Part shown: positions 15,132 to 21,089 of the stretch, piece after piece
Numbering within the stretch: position 1 is the stretch's first letter
Layout of the letters: the number at the start of each line of letters is the position of its first letter
IMG/VR virus record: IMGVR_UViG_3300039049_000256
Location: 5,813 to 29,762 of that record
DNA length: 23,950 nucleotides
Source of the DNA: a virus
Reading direction: 5' to 3' (one strand)
The notes under the pieces: generated by a model
What the model was told of the DNA's origin: nothing
Seen by the model: only the letters and a program-made list of their open reading frames with translations
Databases searched by the model: none
Made by a program: the position numbers and the translations under genes

Positions 15132-15356
15132 GGGAAACCTCGATTCCTTGGCTGGACGTGCGGCCCATGCCAGCGTGACGATGTGAGAAAGGAGAGCGCA
15201 TCAGATCGGCGCCCGGCACCGGGGCGCGAAAGCATGGGATTGAACGTGACGGGATCATGCCGTCACCCCCGAAAGAATAGCCGCAGGCCGGATCGACAGA
15301 CCCGGCCTGCGCCCGCTACGGTCACGGTGCCAACCATTAGACCGCACGGGAATTTC
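15132..15356. promoter_or_regulatory. Divergent intergenic region between the early operon and the WYL/TerB-like gene
   Basis: About 225 bases separate two divergent starts. The region holds the 10-bp perfect inverted repeat at 15282-15311 and no operator matching GTTSGC-N5-GCSAAC. I see no confident sigma-70 promoter in either direction, though the plus-strand gene must have its own start here because the neighbouring transcripts run the other way. The weak GGGAA just before 15357 is the only ribosome binding candidate for the plus-strand gene. Confidence 0.45.
15282..15311 (-). terminator. Perfect 10-bp inverted repeat, possible attenuator on the leftward early transcript
   Basis: CGCAGGCCGG at 15282-15291 pairs with CCGGCCTGCG at 15302-15311 around a 10-base loop. 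On the minus strand the stem is followed by GGCTATTCTTTC, a loose T-rich stretch rather than a proper T run; on the plus strand no T run follows. It lies between the Cro-like gene and the early genes, the place of tR1 in lambda. It could be an attenuator, a weak terminator or a protein-binding palindrome. Confidence 0.4.
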
Positions 15357-16220
15357 ATGCTCAAACTCTTGAAGGACTATTTCGTCGGGACCCCTCGGAT
15401 CGAGGACCCCGCTCCGCAAATCACGCTGCGCGCCGTTGTGCTGACCGGTGACGACATCGTCGAAGAGCCGCCCAAAGGACCCGAGCGCAAGGTTCTCGCA
15501 CTGGAACCCTACTTCTGGATGATTGAATACGAAGACGCCAAGGGCCAGATCACCAGACGCCGGATAACGATGCGCACGATCGAGGAGGTCGGGGAGAACC
15601 TCATTCTCCGCGCCTACTGCCACGAACGCCAAGCGAAGCGCAGCTTTCGGATCGACCGCGTTATCTGCCTCATCGACCAGGACGGCGAGATCGAAGATGC
15701 CGCCGCATGGTTTGCTGACATCCTCGAAGACACCGATTTTCGGATCACGACCAAGCCTTATTCGCAGCGTGGCCCGAACAAGGTTCAGGCCGAGCCGAAG
15801 GCGCCTGCAGTCTCGCCCTACACCACGCTGCGCCGTGAACTGACTCCTGCGCTGGACGTGCTGATCGCGGCGGCGCGGTCGGACGATGTCCTGCACCCCG
15901 GCGAGATGGAGCGCATCCTGCGCTATGCCGAGGACGAGGCCTGCATCATGCGTGACGCGGGCACCCTCCCCTCGCTCGAAGGCGAAATGTTTGAAAAACT
16001 GGAGCGCACGATCCGGCGCATCCGCCCGACGCGTGACACGGTCGAGGCGAGCCTGACCGCGCTTGCCAGCTGGGAACCGGCCCGACTTGGGCGACTGGCA
16101 CGAGCGCTGGGACAAAGCGTCAAGGCTGACGGGCGCGTCGATGACATCGAGGCGGCGCTCGCCGAGGAACTTTTTGACGTTGGCACCCGCGCGCACGGGT
16201 TCGGGTGGGAGGACGATTGA
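15357..16220 (+). CDS. WYL-like plus TerB-like domain protein, probable lysogeny cargo (moron)
   Basis: This 287-aa protein lies on the opposite strand to the genes around it. Residues 54-112 resemble a WYL ligand-sensing domain: MIEYEDAKGQITRRRITMRTI, then LRAYCHERQAKRSFRIDRV followed by ICLIDQDGE. Residues 155-275 are helical, with two acidic turns (SDDVLHPGEMERIL and SVKADGRVDDIEAAL) that resemble the TerB/tellurite-resistance fold. There is no HTH, so it is not a classical WYL repressor. WYL domains sense nucleotides or nucleic acid and are frequent in phage-defence regulation. The ATG at 15357 is chosen because residues before it are unstructured and Arg/Pro-rich. Function is unknown; domain calls are by pattern only. 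Confidence 0.65.
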   Translation: MLKLLKDYFVGTPRIEDPAPQITLRAVVLTGDDIVEEPPKGPERKVLALEPYFWMIEYEDAKGQITRRRITMRTIEEVGENLILRAYCHERQAKRSFRIDRVICLIDQDGEIEDAAAWFADILEDTDFRITTKPYSQRGPNKVQAEPKAPAVSPYTTLRRELTPALDVLIAAARSDDVLHPGEMERILRYAEDEACIMRDAGTLPSLEGEMFEKLERTIRRIRPTRDTVEASLTALASWEPARLGRLARALGQSVKADGRVDDIEAALAEELFDVGTRAHGFGWEDD

Positions 16221-16228
16221 GGGACACA

Positions 16229-16426
16229 TCACGCCGCGTCCTCGATCCAAGAGGACGCCGGCACTGCACCAGCCGTTTCCCGTTCAATGGCAAACGCAAG
16301 TTCGAGACCGGGCGTTTTATCTCCGTTCACGATCTCGCTCATGTAACCGCGAGAAATACCAAGGCGAACAGCCATGCCCTTCTGAGGGATGGCGTTCTCG
16401 GAAAGGTATGTCTTGAGCAGTGTCAT
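16229..16426 (-). CDS. Cro-like HTH repressor
   Basis: This 65-aa XRE/Cro-type protein begins MTLLKTYLSENAIPQKGMAV. The helix-turn-helix at about residues 14-36 (PQKGMAVRLGISRGYMSEIVNG) is followed by DKTPGLELAFAIERETAG. It is transcribed divergently from the CI-like gene, with three operators in between. It faces the leftward early and late genes, so it is probably the lytic-phase repressor. A longer upstream reading frame exists but would run through the operators, so the ATG at 16426 is chosen. No strong ribosome binding site is visible. Confidence 0.83.
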   Translation of the reverse strand: MTLLKTYLSENAIPQKGMAVRLGISRGYMSEIVNGDKTPGLELAFAIERETAGAVPASSWIEDAA

Positions 16427-16434
16427 AACGGAGA

Positions 16435-16451
16435 GTTGGCATATAGCGAAC
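16435..16451. promoter_or_regulatory. Operator A (CI/Cro site)
   Basis: The 17-mer GTTGGCATATAGCGAAC is an almost perfect dyad of half-sites GTTSGC around five bases. It lies just upstream of the Cro-like start and covers TATATG on the minus strand, a possible -10 element for the leftward promoter. A bound repressor would block early and late transcription. Confidence 0.75.
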
Positions 16452-16467
16452 AATCGTGCAAGGAAAA

Positions 16468-16484
16468 GTTCGCTTGGTGCAATT
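16468..16484. promoter_or_regulatory. Operator B (CI/Cro site)
   Basis: GTTCGCTTGGTGCAATT has one perfect half-site (GTTCGC) and one degenerate half-site. It begins 33 bases from the start of operator A and 34 from operator C, about three helical turns, so repressors would line up on one face of the DNA. Confidence 0.65.
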
Positions 16485-16501
16485 TGCCGACGTTCGAGCA
16501 A

Positions 16502-16518
16502 AGTGGCACACAGCGAAC
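16502..16518. promoter_or_regulatory. Operator C, abutting the CI-like start codon
   Basis: AGTGGCACACAGCGAAC has a perfect GCGAAC half and a weaker AGTGGC half. It ends on the base before the ATG at 16519. Binding here should repress the CI-like gene itself, by analogy with lambda OR3. Confidence 0.65.
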
Positions 16519-16836
16519 ATGAGTTCACTGCGCCTCAGAGAGCTTCGGAAGCACCGCGGACTGACCGGCGAGCAGCTGGGCCAGATGCTCGGCATCTCCA
16601 AGGGATACATCTCGGAACTTGAGAACGGGCGTAAGACGCCTGGCGGCAGACTTCTACTAGATATGGCCGAGGTATTCGGCGTCGAGGTAGCAGACCTATT
16701 CGACGGAACACCCGACGAGAAAACCGACGCTTCGCTCGCCGCACACCTTGAAATTATGCGTCAGCTTCCCGAACCGGATCGATTGGCGATTGAGAAAGCC
16801 GCTCTCGGCTTGCTCGCAAAGAACTCCGAATCATAG
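16519..16836 (+). CDS. CI-like HTH repressor without a peptidase domain
   Basis: This 105-aa XRE-family regulator has an N-terminal HTH at about residues 5-60: LRLRELRKHRGLTGEQLGQMLGISKGYISELENGRKTP, then LDMAEVFGVEVADLF. A short C-terminal helical tail follows (LAAHLEIMRQLPEPDRLAIEKAALGLLAK). It lacks the S24/LexA-like autocleavage domain of lambda CI, so SOS cleavage is not an obvious induction route. The tail probably mediates dimerisation. The ATG at 16519 touches operator C and has no ribosome binding site, suggesting a leaderless message as for lambda cI. It diverges from the Cro-like gene. Confidence 0.83.
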   Translation: MSSLRLRELRKHRGLTGEQLGQMLGISKGYISELENGRKTPGGRLLLDMAEVFGVEVADLFDGTPDEKTDASLAAHLEIMRQLPEPDRLAIEKAALGLLAKNSES

Positions 16837-16903
16837 CCTCAATTAGCTTTCGATCTTCTGGCCGAAGAGCCCTAAGAACCTTCTGAAACTCTTCGTTCGT
16901 CAT
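16754..16903 (-). CDS. Possible 49-aa micro-protein antisense to the repressor 3' end
   Basis: A short frame starting at 16903 encodes MTNEEFQKVLRALRPEDRKL, then IEAMIRSSLRASRERL and a short acidic end. The amphipathic helical pattern with balanced charges looks protein-like, and this stretch is less GC-rich than its surroundings. However, about 80 of its bases lie antisense to the repressor coding region, and there is no clear ribosome binding site. It could be a real small regulator of the repressor, an antisense transcript, or chance. Confidence 0.25.
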   Translation of the reverse strand: MTNEEFQKVLRALRPEDRKLIEAMIRSSLRASRERLSQSPIDPVREADA

Positions 16904-17065
16904 CAATCTGCGCCCATCTCTATCAGAACAAGATGAGAACATAGGGCATGCGTGTCAATGACATCCGGGACATCCACACTCGATGACAAGATGCTCTCCC
17001 GCGCAAGATATTGACCCACAACCTGTGGTGCGATTCGCCAGGGCCGCGCCTTCGTCGTCCCCATA

Positions 17066-17082
17066 GTTCGCCAAGTGCAAAC
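17066..17082. promoter_or_regulatory. Operator D, upstream of the rightward operon
   Basis: GTTCGCCAAGTGCAAAC has one perfect GTTCGC half-site and the near match GCAAAC. It is of the same 17-bp class as operators A-C, about 550 bases away, and lies upstream of the plus-strand operon that starts at 17149. This suggests the CI-like repressor also controls that operon. Confidence 0.7.
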
Positions 17083-17099
17083 TTTTTGTTTGATCTAAA

Positions 17100-17116
17100 G
17101 TTCGCAATGTGCCAAC
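17100..17116. promoter_or_regulatory. Operator E, upstream of the rightward operon
   Basis: GTTCGCAATGTGCCAAC is a near-perfect dyad and the best match to the consensus together with operator A. It starts 34 bases after operator D, the same spacing as within the A-B-C group, and ends 32 bases before the first rightward gene. Confidence 0.75.
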
Positions 17117-17148
17117 CATGACCCCCATCACCCCGATGGAGGCCCACC

Positions 17149-17349
17149 ATGCCGCACCCCACCGAAGACCCGCGCTTTCGTGACCAAATCGACGTCGCGC
17201 GGATGATCGTCGCCGCACCGAAGGGCACATGGCCCGCCACGACCCGCGACCTCGCCCTGCGCGTCGTCGCCTCGCACCCGGCACCGAACGTCATCCCCTT
17301 CCCGCGCCCCCGGCCCTGCCTGTCCGTGGTGCAAGGCGGTGCGGCATGA
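17149..17349 (+). CDS. Small early protein, unknown function
   Basis: This 66-aa protein is the first gene of the rightward operon. A GGAGG six bases before the ATG supports the start. It has an N-terminal helix with charged residues (RFRDQIDVARMIVAAPKG), a WPATTRDLALRVVASHPA segment and a Pro/Arg-rich end. No family is recognised. Its stop overlaps the next start (ATGA). Being first after two operators, it is likely tightly controlled by the repressor. Confidence 0.6.
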   Translation: MPHPTEDPRFRDQIDVARMIVAAPKGTWPATTRDLALRVVASHPAPNVIPFPRPRPCLSVVQGGAA

Positions 17350-17690
17350 CGACCGACGTGAAACGCGACACGCCGCTGCAGCGGATCAGCATCGAGGCCG
17401 CCAACGCCTGCGCCATCATCTTCCCGGTGGAACAACGCCCGAACGGCGCCGTCACCATGCCCGAACCCGGTCGCGTCGTGCCCATGTCCAAGGGCCGGGA
17501 CGATCCGGCGTTCGAAGCCTTCGTCGGTCGCAAGCAGCGGCGTCTGCTGGCGCAGCTTTCGGCAGACGGTGACCACTACCTCTTCACGTCGCGTACGTCG
17601 TCGGGGCCGCGCTATTTCGCGGTCGAAGTGGCTGCGCTCGACGACTACGCCGCGCAATTCGCGTGGATCATCTGTGAGTTGCACGAATGA
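17346..17690 (+). CDS. Phage protein of unknown function
   Basis: This 114-aa protein starts at the ATGA overlap at 17346. It contains SIEAANACAIIFPVEQRPNG, then RKQRRLLAQLSADGDHYLFTSRTSSGPRYFAVEVAALDDYAAQFAWIICELHE. The alternating beta and helical pattern suggests a compact globular fold, but I cannot name the family. The frame is open further upstream, but that extension overlaps the 66-aa gene and is Arg/Pro-rich shadow sequence. It is translationally coupled at both ends. Confidence 0.68.
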   Translation: MTTDVKRDTPLQRISIEAANACAIIFPVEQRPNGAVTMPEPGRVVPMSKGRDDPAFEAFVGRKQRRLLAQLSADGDHYLFTSRTSSGPRYFAVEVAALDDYAAQFAWIICELHE

Positions 17691-18094
17691 CCCTGCACCC
17701 CACACCACTCGCCGCCTTCCTCGCCCGCCTGGACACCCTCGCGCCCGAGGACCGCGCCGACGCCATGGCGAACGAGGCACTCGAAACCGACGGCAGCTTC
17801 TTCCCCACGTCGAAATCCCAGCCCCGCGCCACGCTGCACGGGGTCTGCGCCCATGGCACCGACACCGACGACCTGGTCACCAACTGGATCGCCGCCGCCC
17901 GGAAGATCCTGCACCGCGACGCGATGCTCGAGGCAGCGACCCGCGCGCTCTACGACGCGGACACCCTGAACGACGCGCTGGCCGAGGCCTGCCACGCGAT
18001 CCTGCGCCACTCGACCGAGGCGAGCCTGCGCATGGCCGCGCAATCAGAACTCGACCGGCTGGCCCGTGACGCGGCGGCGAGGACGGCGGCATGA
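17687..18094 (+). CDS. Helical phage protein of unknown function
   Basis: This 135-aa, mostly alpha-helical, acidic protein starts at an ATGA overlap. It contains LAAFLARLDTLAPEDRADAMANEALETDG, NWIAAARKILHRDAMLEAATRALYDADTLNDALAEACHAI and SLRMAAQSELDRLARDAA. No catalytic motif is seen. It ends two bases from the stop of the convergent SLATT-like gene, which marks the point where the operon is interrupted. Confidence 0.65.
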   Translation: MTLHPTPLAAFLARLDTLAPEDRADAMANEALETDGSFFPTSKSQPRATLHGVCAHGTDTDDLVTNWIAAARKILHRDAMLEAATRALYDADTLNDALAEACHAILRHSTEASLRMAAQSELDRLARDAAARTAA

Positions 18095-18096
18095 GC

Positions 18097-18603
18097 CTAT
18101 GCTTTCGTGAAATCGTCCCCGTAGAGCGTCATGCCCGCATGGTTGTGCGCGCGCCGGTTCAATCGGCGAATGACCGGGGGTTCATCCGCGTAGATCATTG
18201 TGAGCCGCGCCATGACATCGGCGTCGGGAGCGCCGCCTTCATGTTCGGACAACAGCGTGAAGAACCGGCGACGAAGATCACCGTGGGTGCGGGCGAGACC
18301 GCCGAAGTCCCAGACCAGCTGAGCAGCCGCAATGGCGGCTACGGCGATGCCCGCCGCTTGGCCGAAGATGGGAAACTGGCTGCCGAAGGCGGCAATCGCA
18401 GCCGAGCCGAGCAGCACTGTCAGGAACTGCAGAAACCTGTGAAGCCGCGCGAGGTTGCGCTGGCACAGATCGTGATAAGTCGCCGACCGAAGAAGGTCGA
18501 ACCTCAGTTCGGTGACGGGCGCGGCGGACGGATGCCCGGCGGCAGGCCCTTTGGTCCCGAAGGACGCGGCGGTTTCGGGGGTGGTGTCGGTTGTCTGGCC
18601 CAT
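18097..18603 (-). CDS. SLATT-like two-helix membrane protein, probable cargo gene
   Basis: This 168-aa protein is the only minus-strand gene within the rightward operon. A disordered Thr/Ala/Pro N-terminus leads into a helix (LLRSATYHDLCQRNLARLHRF). Two hydrophobic segments follow, at about residues 57-74 (RFLQFLTVLLGSAAIAAFG) and 81-99 (GQAAGIAVAAIAAAQLVW). Then comes a long cytoplasmic helical part (THGDLRRRFFTLLSEHEG, DADVMARLTMIYADEPPVIRRLNRRAH). The topology, W-D-F after the second segment and E-P-P-V near the end resemble SLATT proteins, which serve as membrane effectors in nucleotide-signal defence systems. GGGAG precedes the ATG. No nucleotide cyclase is nearby. A superinfection-exclusion or abortive role is inferred. 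Confidence 0.68.
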   Translation of the reverse strand: MGQTTDTTPETAASFGTKGPAAGHPSAAPVTELRFDLLRSATYHDLCQRNLARLHRFLQFLTVLLGSAAIAAFGSQFPIFGQAAGIAVAAIAAAQLVWDFGGLARTHGDLRRRFFTLLSEHEGGAPDADVMARLTMIYADEPPVIRRLNRRAHNHAGMTLYGDDFTKA

Positions 18604-18746
18604 CTCTGCTCTCCCATGTCGAACATATCTCCTCTGAAGTCCTCGTTCATTGGGGGTGTGGCGAGTCGCCCGTTGCTGCGGGCGGCTCGCACTGAACTAA
18701 GCTGTCCACCCCCAATTCGTCAGTCAAGCACGAATGGGGGTGCGGC
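18604..18746. promoter_or_regulatory. Structured divergent region with nested inverted repeats
   Basis: This 143-bp region lies between the SLATT-like gene and the next plus-strand gene. ATTGGGGGTG at 18649-18658 is inverted at 18707-18716 and recurs as AATGGGGGTG at 18733-18742. Inside the outer pair, 18661-18672 and 18679-18690 form a 12-bp stem (one G-U in RNA) with a six-base loop. A minus-strand TTGACT at about 18722-18727 could be a -35 element for the SLATT-like gene, but no matching -10 is clear. Confidence 0.55.
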
Positions 18747-19022
18747 ATGATCTGGGGACGCACCACGGCAGAGCGCAGGGCCGCTGCCGAAGAATGGACG
18801 ACACGGTTCGCGTGGTTCCCGGTCCGGCTTTGGGACGGGCGCTGGATCTGGTGGACCGCCTACCTTGTTCGCTGGAGCCAGACACCGCCCGAAGGCGGAC
18901 CCGGCATATTCCTGCACAGCTGCTTGCAGCGCGTGCTCGAAGTCCCGCCCCAATTCGATCGGCACAACAGTCCGCCACCGCCCAACAGCCGAAAGGCAAA
19001 TTCAAGCGAGGACGCGGCATGA
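18747..19022 (+). CDS. Trp-rich small protein, unknown function
   Basis: This 91-aa protein starts MIWGRTTAERRAAAEEWTTR, followed by FAWFPVRLWDGRWIWWTAYLVRW. Seven Trp residues occur in the first 43 positions, giving a probable beta-hairpin surface domain. The C-terminal part is Pro/Ser-rich and probably disordered. The Trp stretch is not long or apolar enough to be a confident membrane segment. It resumes the rightward operon after the SLATT-like insertion, and its stop overlaps the next start. Confidence 0.65.
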   Translation: MIWGRTTAERRAAAEEWTTRFAWFPVRLWDGRWIWWTAYLVRWSQTPPEGGPGIFLHSCLQRVLEVPPQFDRHNSPPPPNSRKANSSEDAA

Positions 19023-19246
19023 GCGCTATCAACCCCCTCGGCCGATTCTGGATGGTCGCCCGCAAGCCTTGGGGCCCCGGCAGCCGCACCGAACCCCGCG
19101 CCCGTTATTCCAGCCTCGACGACGCCCGCCGCGTAGCCCGCGACCTCGCCCGCACCCACGACGCGCCCTTCGTCATCCTCGAAGCCGTCGAAATCATCCG
19201 ACCCGATCAATCCGGTCAGGATGACAACACAAGGAGCCTGTTCTGA
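19019..19246 (+). CDS. Small protein of unknown function
   Basis: This 75-aa protein begins MSAINPLGRFWMVARKPWGP and continues RARYSSLDDARRVARDLARTHDAPFVILEAVEII. The pattern (aromatic strand, helix with SLDDARRVARDLA, then strand FVILEAVE) is a common small alpha/beta module in phage early genes without known activity. The start overlaps the upstream stop (ATGA) with GAGG seven bases before. Its TGA shares a base with the ATG of the ParB-like gene. Confidence 0.7.
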   Translation: MSAINPLGRFWMVARKPWGPGSRTEPRARYSSLDDARRVARDLARTHDAPFVILEAVEIIRPDQSGQDDNTRSLF

Positions 19247-21087
19247 TGACCAACGTCCTGAAATCCCCCCTGTCCCATCTCTCCATCTCGCGCCTGAACC
19301 CGCGCCAGACCCACGACCCGGTCGAGGTCGAGGCCAAGATGCGCTCGATCCTGTCGGTCGGGCTGATCAACCCGCTCGCCGGCCAGATCGACCCCGCCAC
19401 CAGCACGATCGGCATCGTCGCGGGCGGCTACCGCCTGCTCGCCCTGCAGCGCATCGCCGAAGAATACCCCGAGCGCACCGATCTGATCGACGCGATCCCG
19501 GTCAACGTGACCGAGGACGAGGCCACTGCCCGCGCCTGGGGCATCGCGGCCCAGACCCAGACTGACCTGACCCCGGCCGAGGAGATCCGTGCCTACGGCA
19601 CCATGGCGCGCGACAGCTACGCCGACCCGGCCACCATCGCCCGCGCCTTCGGTGTGACCGAGAAGCGGGTGCGCCAGCGGCTCAAGCTCGCGGATCTGCC
19701 CGACCCGGTGATCGACGCCCTCGCCGCCCGCGAGATCACGCTCGACGTCGCCGCCGCGCTCACCACCGCGCCCTCGCCCGAGCGGGCCGTCGAGGTGATG
19801 GAGGCGGCGCGCCGGGCCGCTTGGAACGACCACATGGTCAAGCGCGAGCTGCACGGCGGGCAGGTGCGCGGCACCGACCGGCGCGCGGTTTTCGTGGGGG
19901 CGGCACGCTACGAGGCGGAAGGAGGCCACGTCGAGCGCGACCTCTTCTCGGAGGACATGTGGTTCCTGGACGAGGGGCTGCTCAACACCCTCTTCGACCG
20001 CTGCCTGACCGAGGCGCAGCGCGACGCCGAGGCGGAAGGCTGGGCCTTCGTCTGGACCAACCCCGAACACTACCCGTTTAATGATCCGCGCCTCAAGACG
20101 GTCGATGAGGTCGATCCCGAGCCGATCGACCTGCCCGAGGCGGACCAACTCGAATACGAGCGGCTCATCAATCTGTCCTATTCCCAGCGCAGCAAGGAAG
20201 ATGAAGACCGCCTCGACGAACTCGAAACCCGCGCGCGCGGCACTTATACCGACGAACAGGTCGCGGCCTGCGGTATCCTGCTCTGGGTCGATCATGCGGG
20301 CGAACTGCACCGCTCTGATGCGCTCCATCGCGCCGCCGGTGATCAGTCAGAGGACGACGAGAGCCATACGGACGAAGACGCGCCTGCCGCGCCCAAACCT
20401 GAAAGCCGCGAGCCGTCGCAGGCCGTGCGCTCGGACATGCACGCCATTGCCACCCGCGCCCGGCAGATGGCGCTCCTCGCGAAACCCGAGCTTGCCCGCC
20501 AGCTGCTCGCCTACCAGTTGTCGCTTGCGACCGGGTGGGAGCGGATCTTCAGCCTGACCCCGGGCCATGTCCGCAACCTGCCCGACATGACCGAGGGGAT
20601 GGAGCCGGGGCAGCGCCTCGACCCGCCGCCGCACGACCACAACGCCAAGATCTCGGCCGAGGGCTTCGCCGCCTTCCGCGCCAAGGGCATGAAGCACACG
20701 AACGAGGTGCTGACGCAGGCACTGGCCCGGCTGCTCGAGGGATCGACCAATGACCTGGCCAAGGTGATCAACGCCGAGACCGGCGTCGACGTGCGCGCGA
20801 TCTGGCACCCCACCGAGGCCTTCTTCAAACGCCTGCCCACCGCAGCGCTGGACGCCGTCATGCAGGACCTCCTGCACGACGCGGACGAAGAGATGCTCGC
20901 GAAGTTCGCCTTGATGAAGAAATCCGTGAAGGCGAACGAACTTGGCCGGCTCTTCACCAACCTCGACCTGCGCGAGGCATGGGGCCTTTCCCGCGAACAG
21001 GGCGCCCGCCTCGACCGCTGGATCCCCGACGAGATGCGCAACGAGCTGGGGATCGTCGAGGTCGTTGCCGAAGAGAAGGCGGCGTGA
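19246..21087 (+). CDS. ParB/RepB-like DNA-binding protein, orphan
   Basis: This 613-aa protein has an N-terminal ParB-like domain: LNPRQTHDP around residues 17-25, then VGLINPLAGQID. The box-II-like sequence AGGYRLLALQ (59-68) has Tyr where plasmid ParB-like proteins usually have Arg. A HTH region follows (DPATIARAFGVTEKRVRQRLKLADLP, about 127-152). The long C-terminal half is acidic in the middle (about 365-385) and otherwise helical. Size and layout match large ParB-like proteins of alphaproteobacterial plasmids and phages. No ParA partner is in the window, so it may bind phage DNA for regulation, replication or anti-restriction rather than partition. The start is coupled by a TGATG overlap. 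Confidence 0.85.
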   Translation: MTNVLKSPLSHLSISRLNPRQTHDPVEVEAKMRSILSVGLINPLAGQIDPATSTIGIVAGGYRLLALQRIAEEYPERTDLIDAIPVNVTEDEATARAWGIAAQTQTDLTPAEEIRAYGTMARDSYADPATIARAFGVTEKRVRQRLKLADLPDPVIDALAAREITLDVAAALTTAPSPERAVEVMEAARRAAWNDHMVKRELHGGQVRGTDRRAVFVGAARYEAEGGHVERDLFSEDMWFLDEGLLNTLFDRCLTEAQRDAEAEGWAFVWTNPEHYPFNDPRLKTVDEVDPEPIDLPEADQLEYERLINLSYSQRSKEDEDRLDELETRARGTYTDEQVAACGILLWVDHAGELHRSDALHRAAGDQSEDDESHTDEDAPAAPKPESREPSQAVRSDMHAIATRARQMALLAKPELARQLLAYQLSLATGWERIFSLTPGHVRNLPDMTEGMEPGQRLDPPPHDHNAKISAEGFAAFRAKGMKHTNEVLTQALARLLEGSTNDLAKVINAETGVDVRAIWHPTEAFFKRLPTAALDAVMQDLLHDADEEMLAKFALMKKSVKANELGRLFTNLDLREAWGLSREQGARLDRWIPDEMRNELGIVEVVAEEKAA

Positions 21088-21089
21088 CC

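Larger units (their letters stand above)
16837..17148. promoter_or_regulatory. Leader and control region of the rightward operon
   Basis: This gap of about 310 bases follows the CI-like stop. It contains the weak antisense frame at 16754-16903, then operators D and E separated by an A/T-rich segment (17082-17099, with a T run and TCTAAAG). A GGAGG precedes the first gene at 17149. I see no convincing consensus promoter, but the operator pair around the A/T-rich spacer is where one would be expected. Confidence 0.5.

Noticed and set aside
15255-16250. 331-codon minus-strand open frame opposite the WYL/TerB-like gene
   Set aside because: The plus-strand reading shows coherent WYL-like and TerB-like patterns; the minus-strand reading does not and has shadow-type composition.
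19216-20328. Long minus-strand open frame opposite the ParB-like gene
   Set aside because: It is antisense to a strongly supported gene with ParB and HTH motifs; the frame is open only because of high GC.
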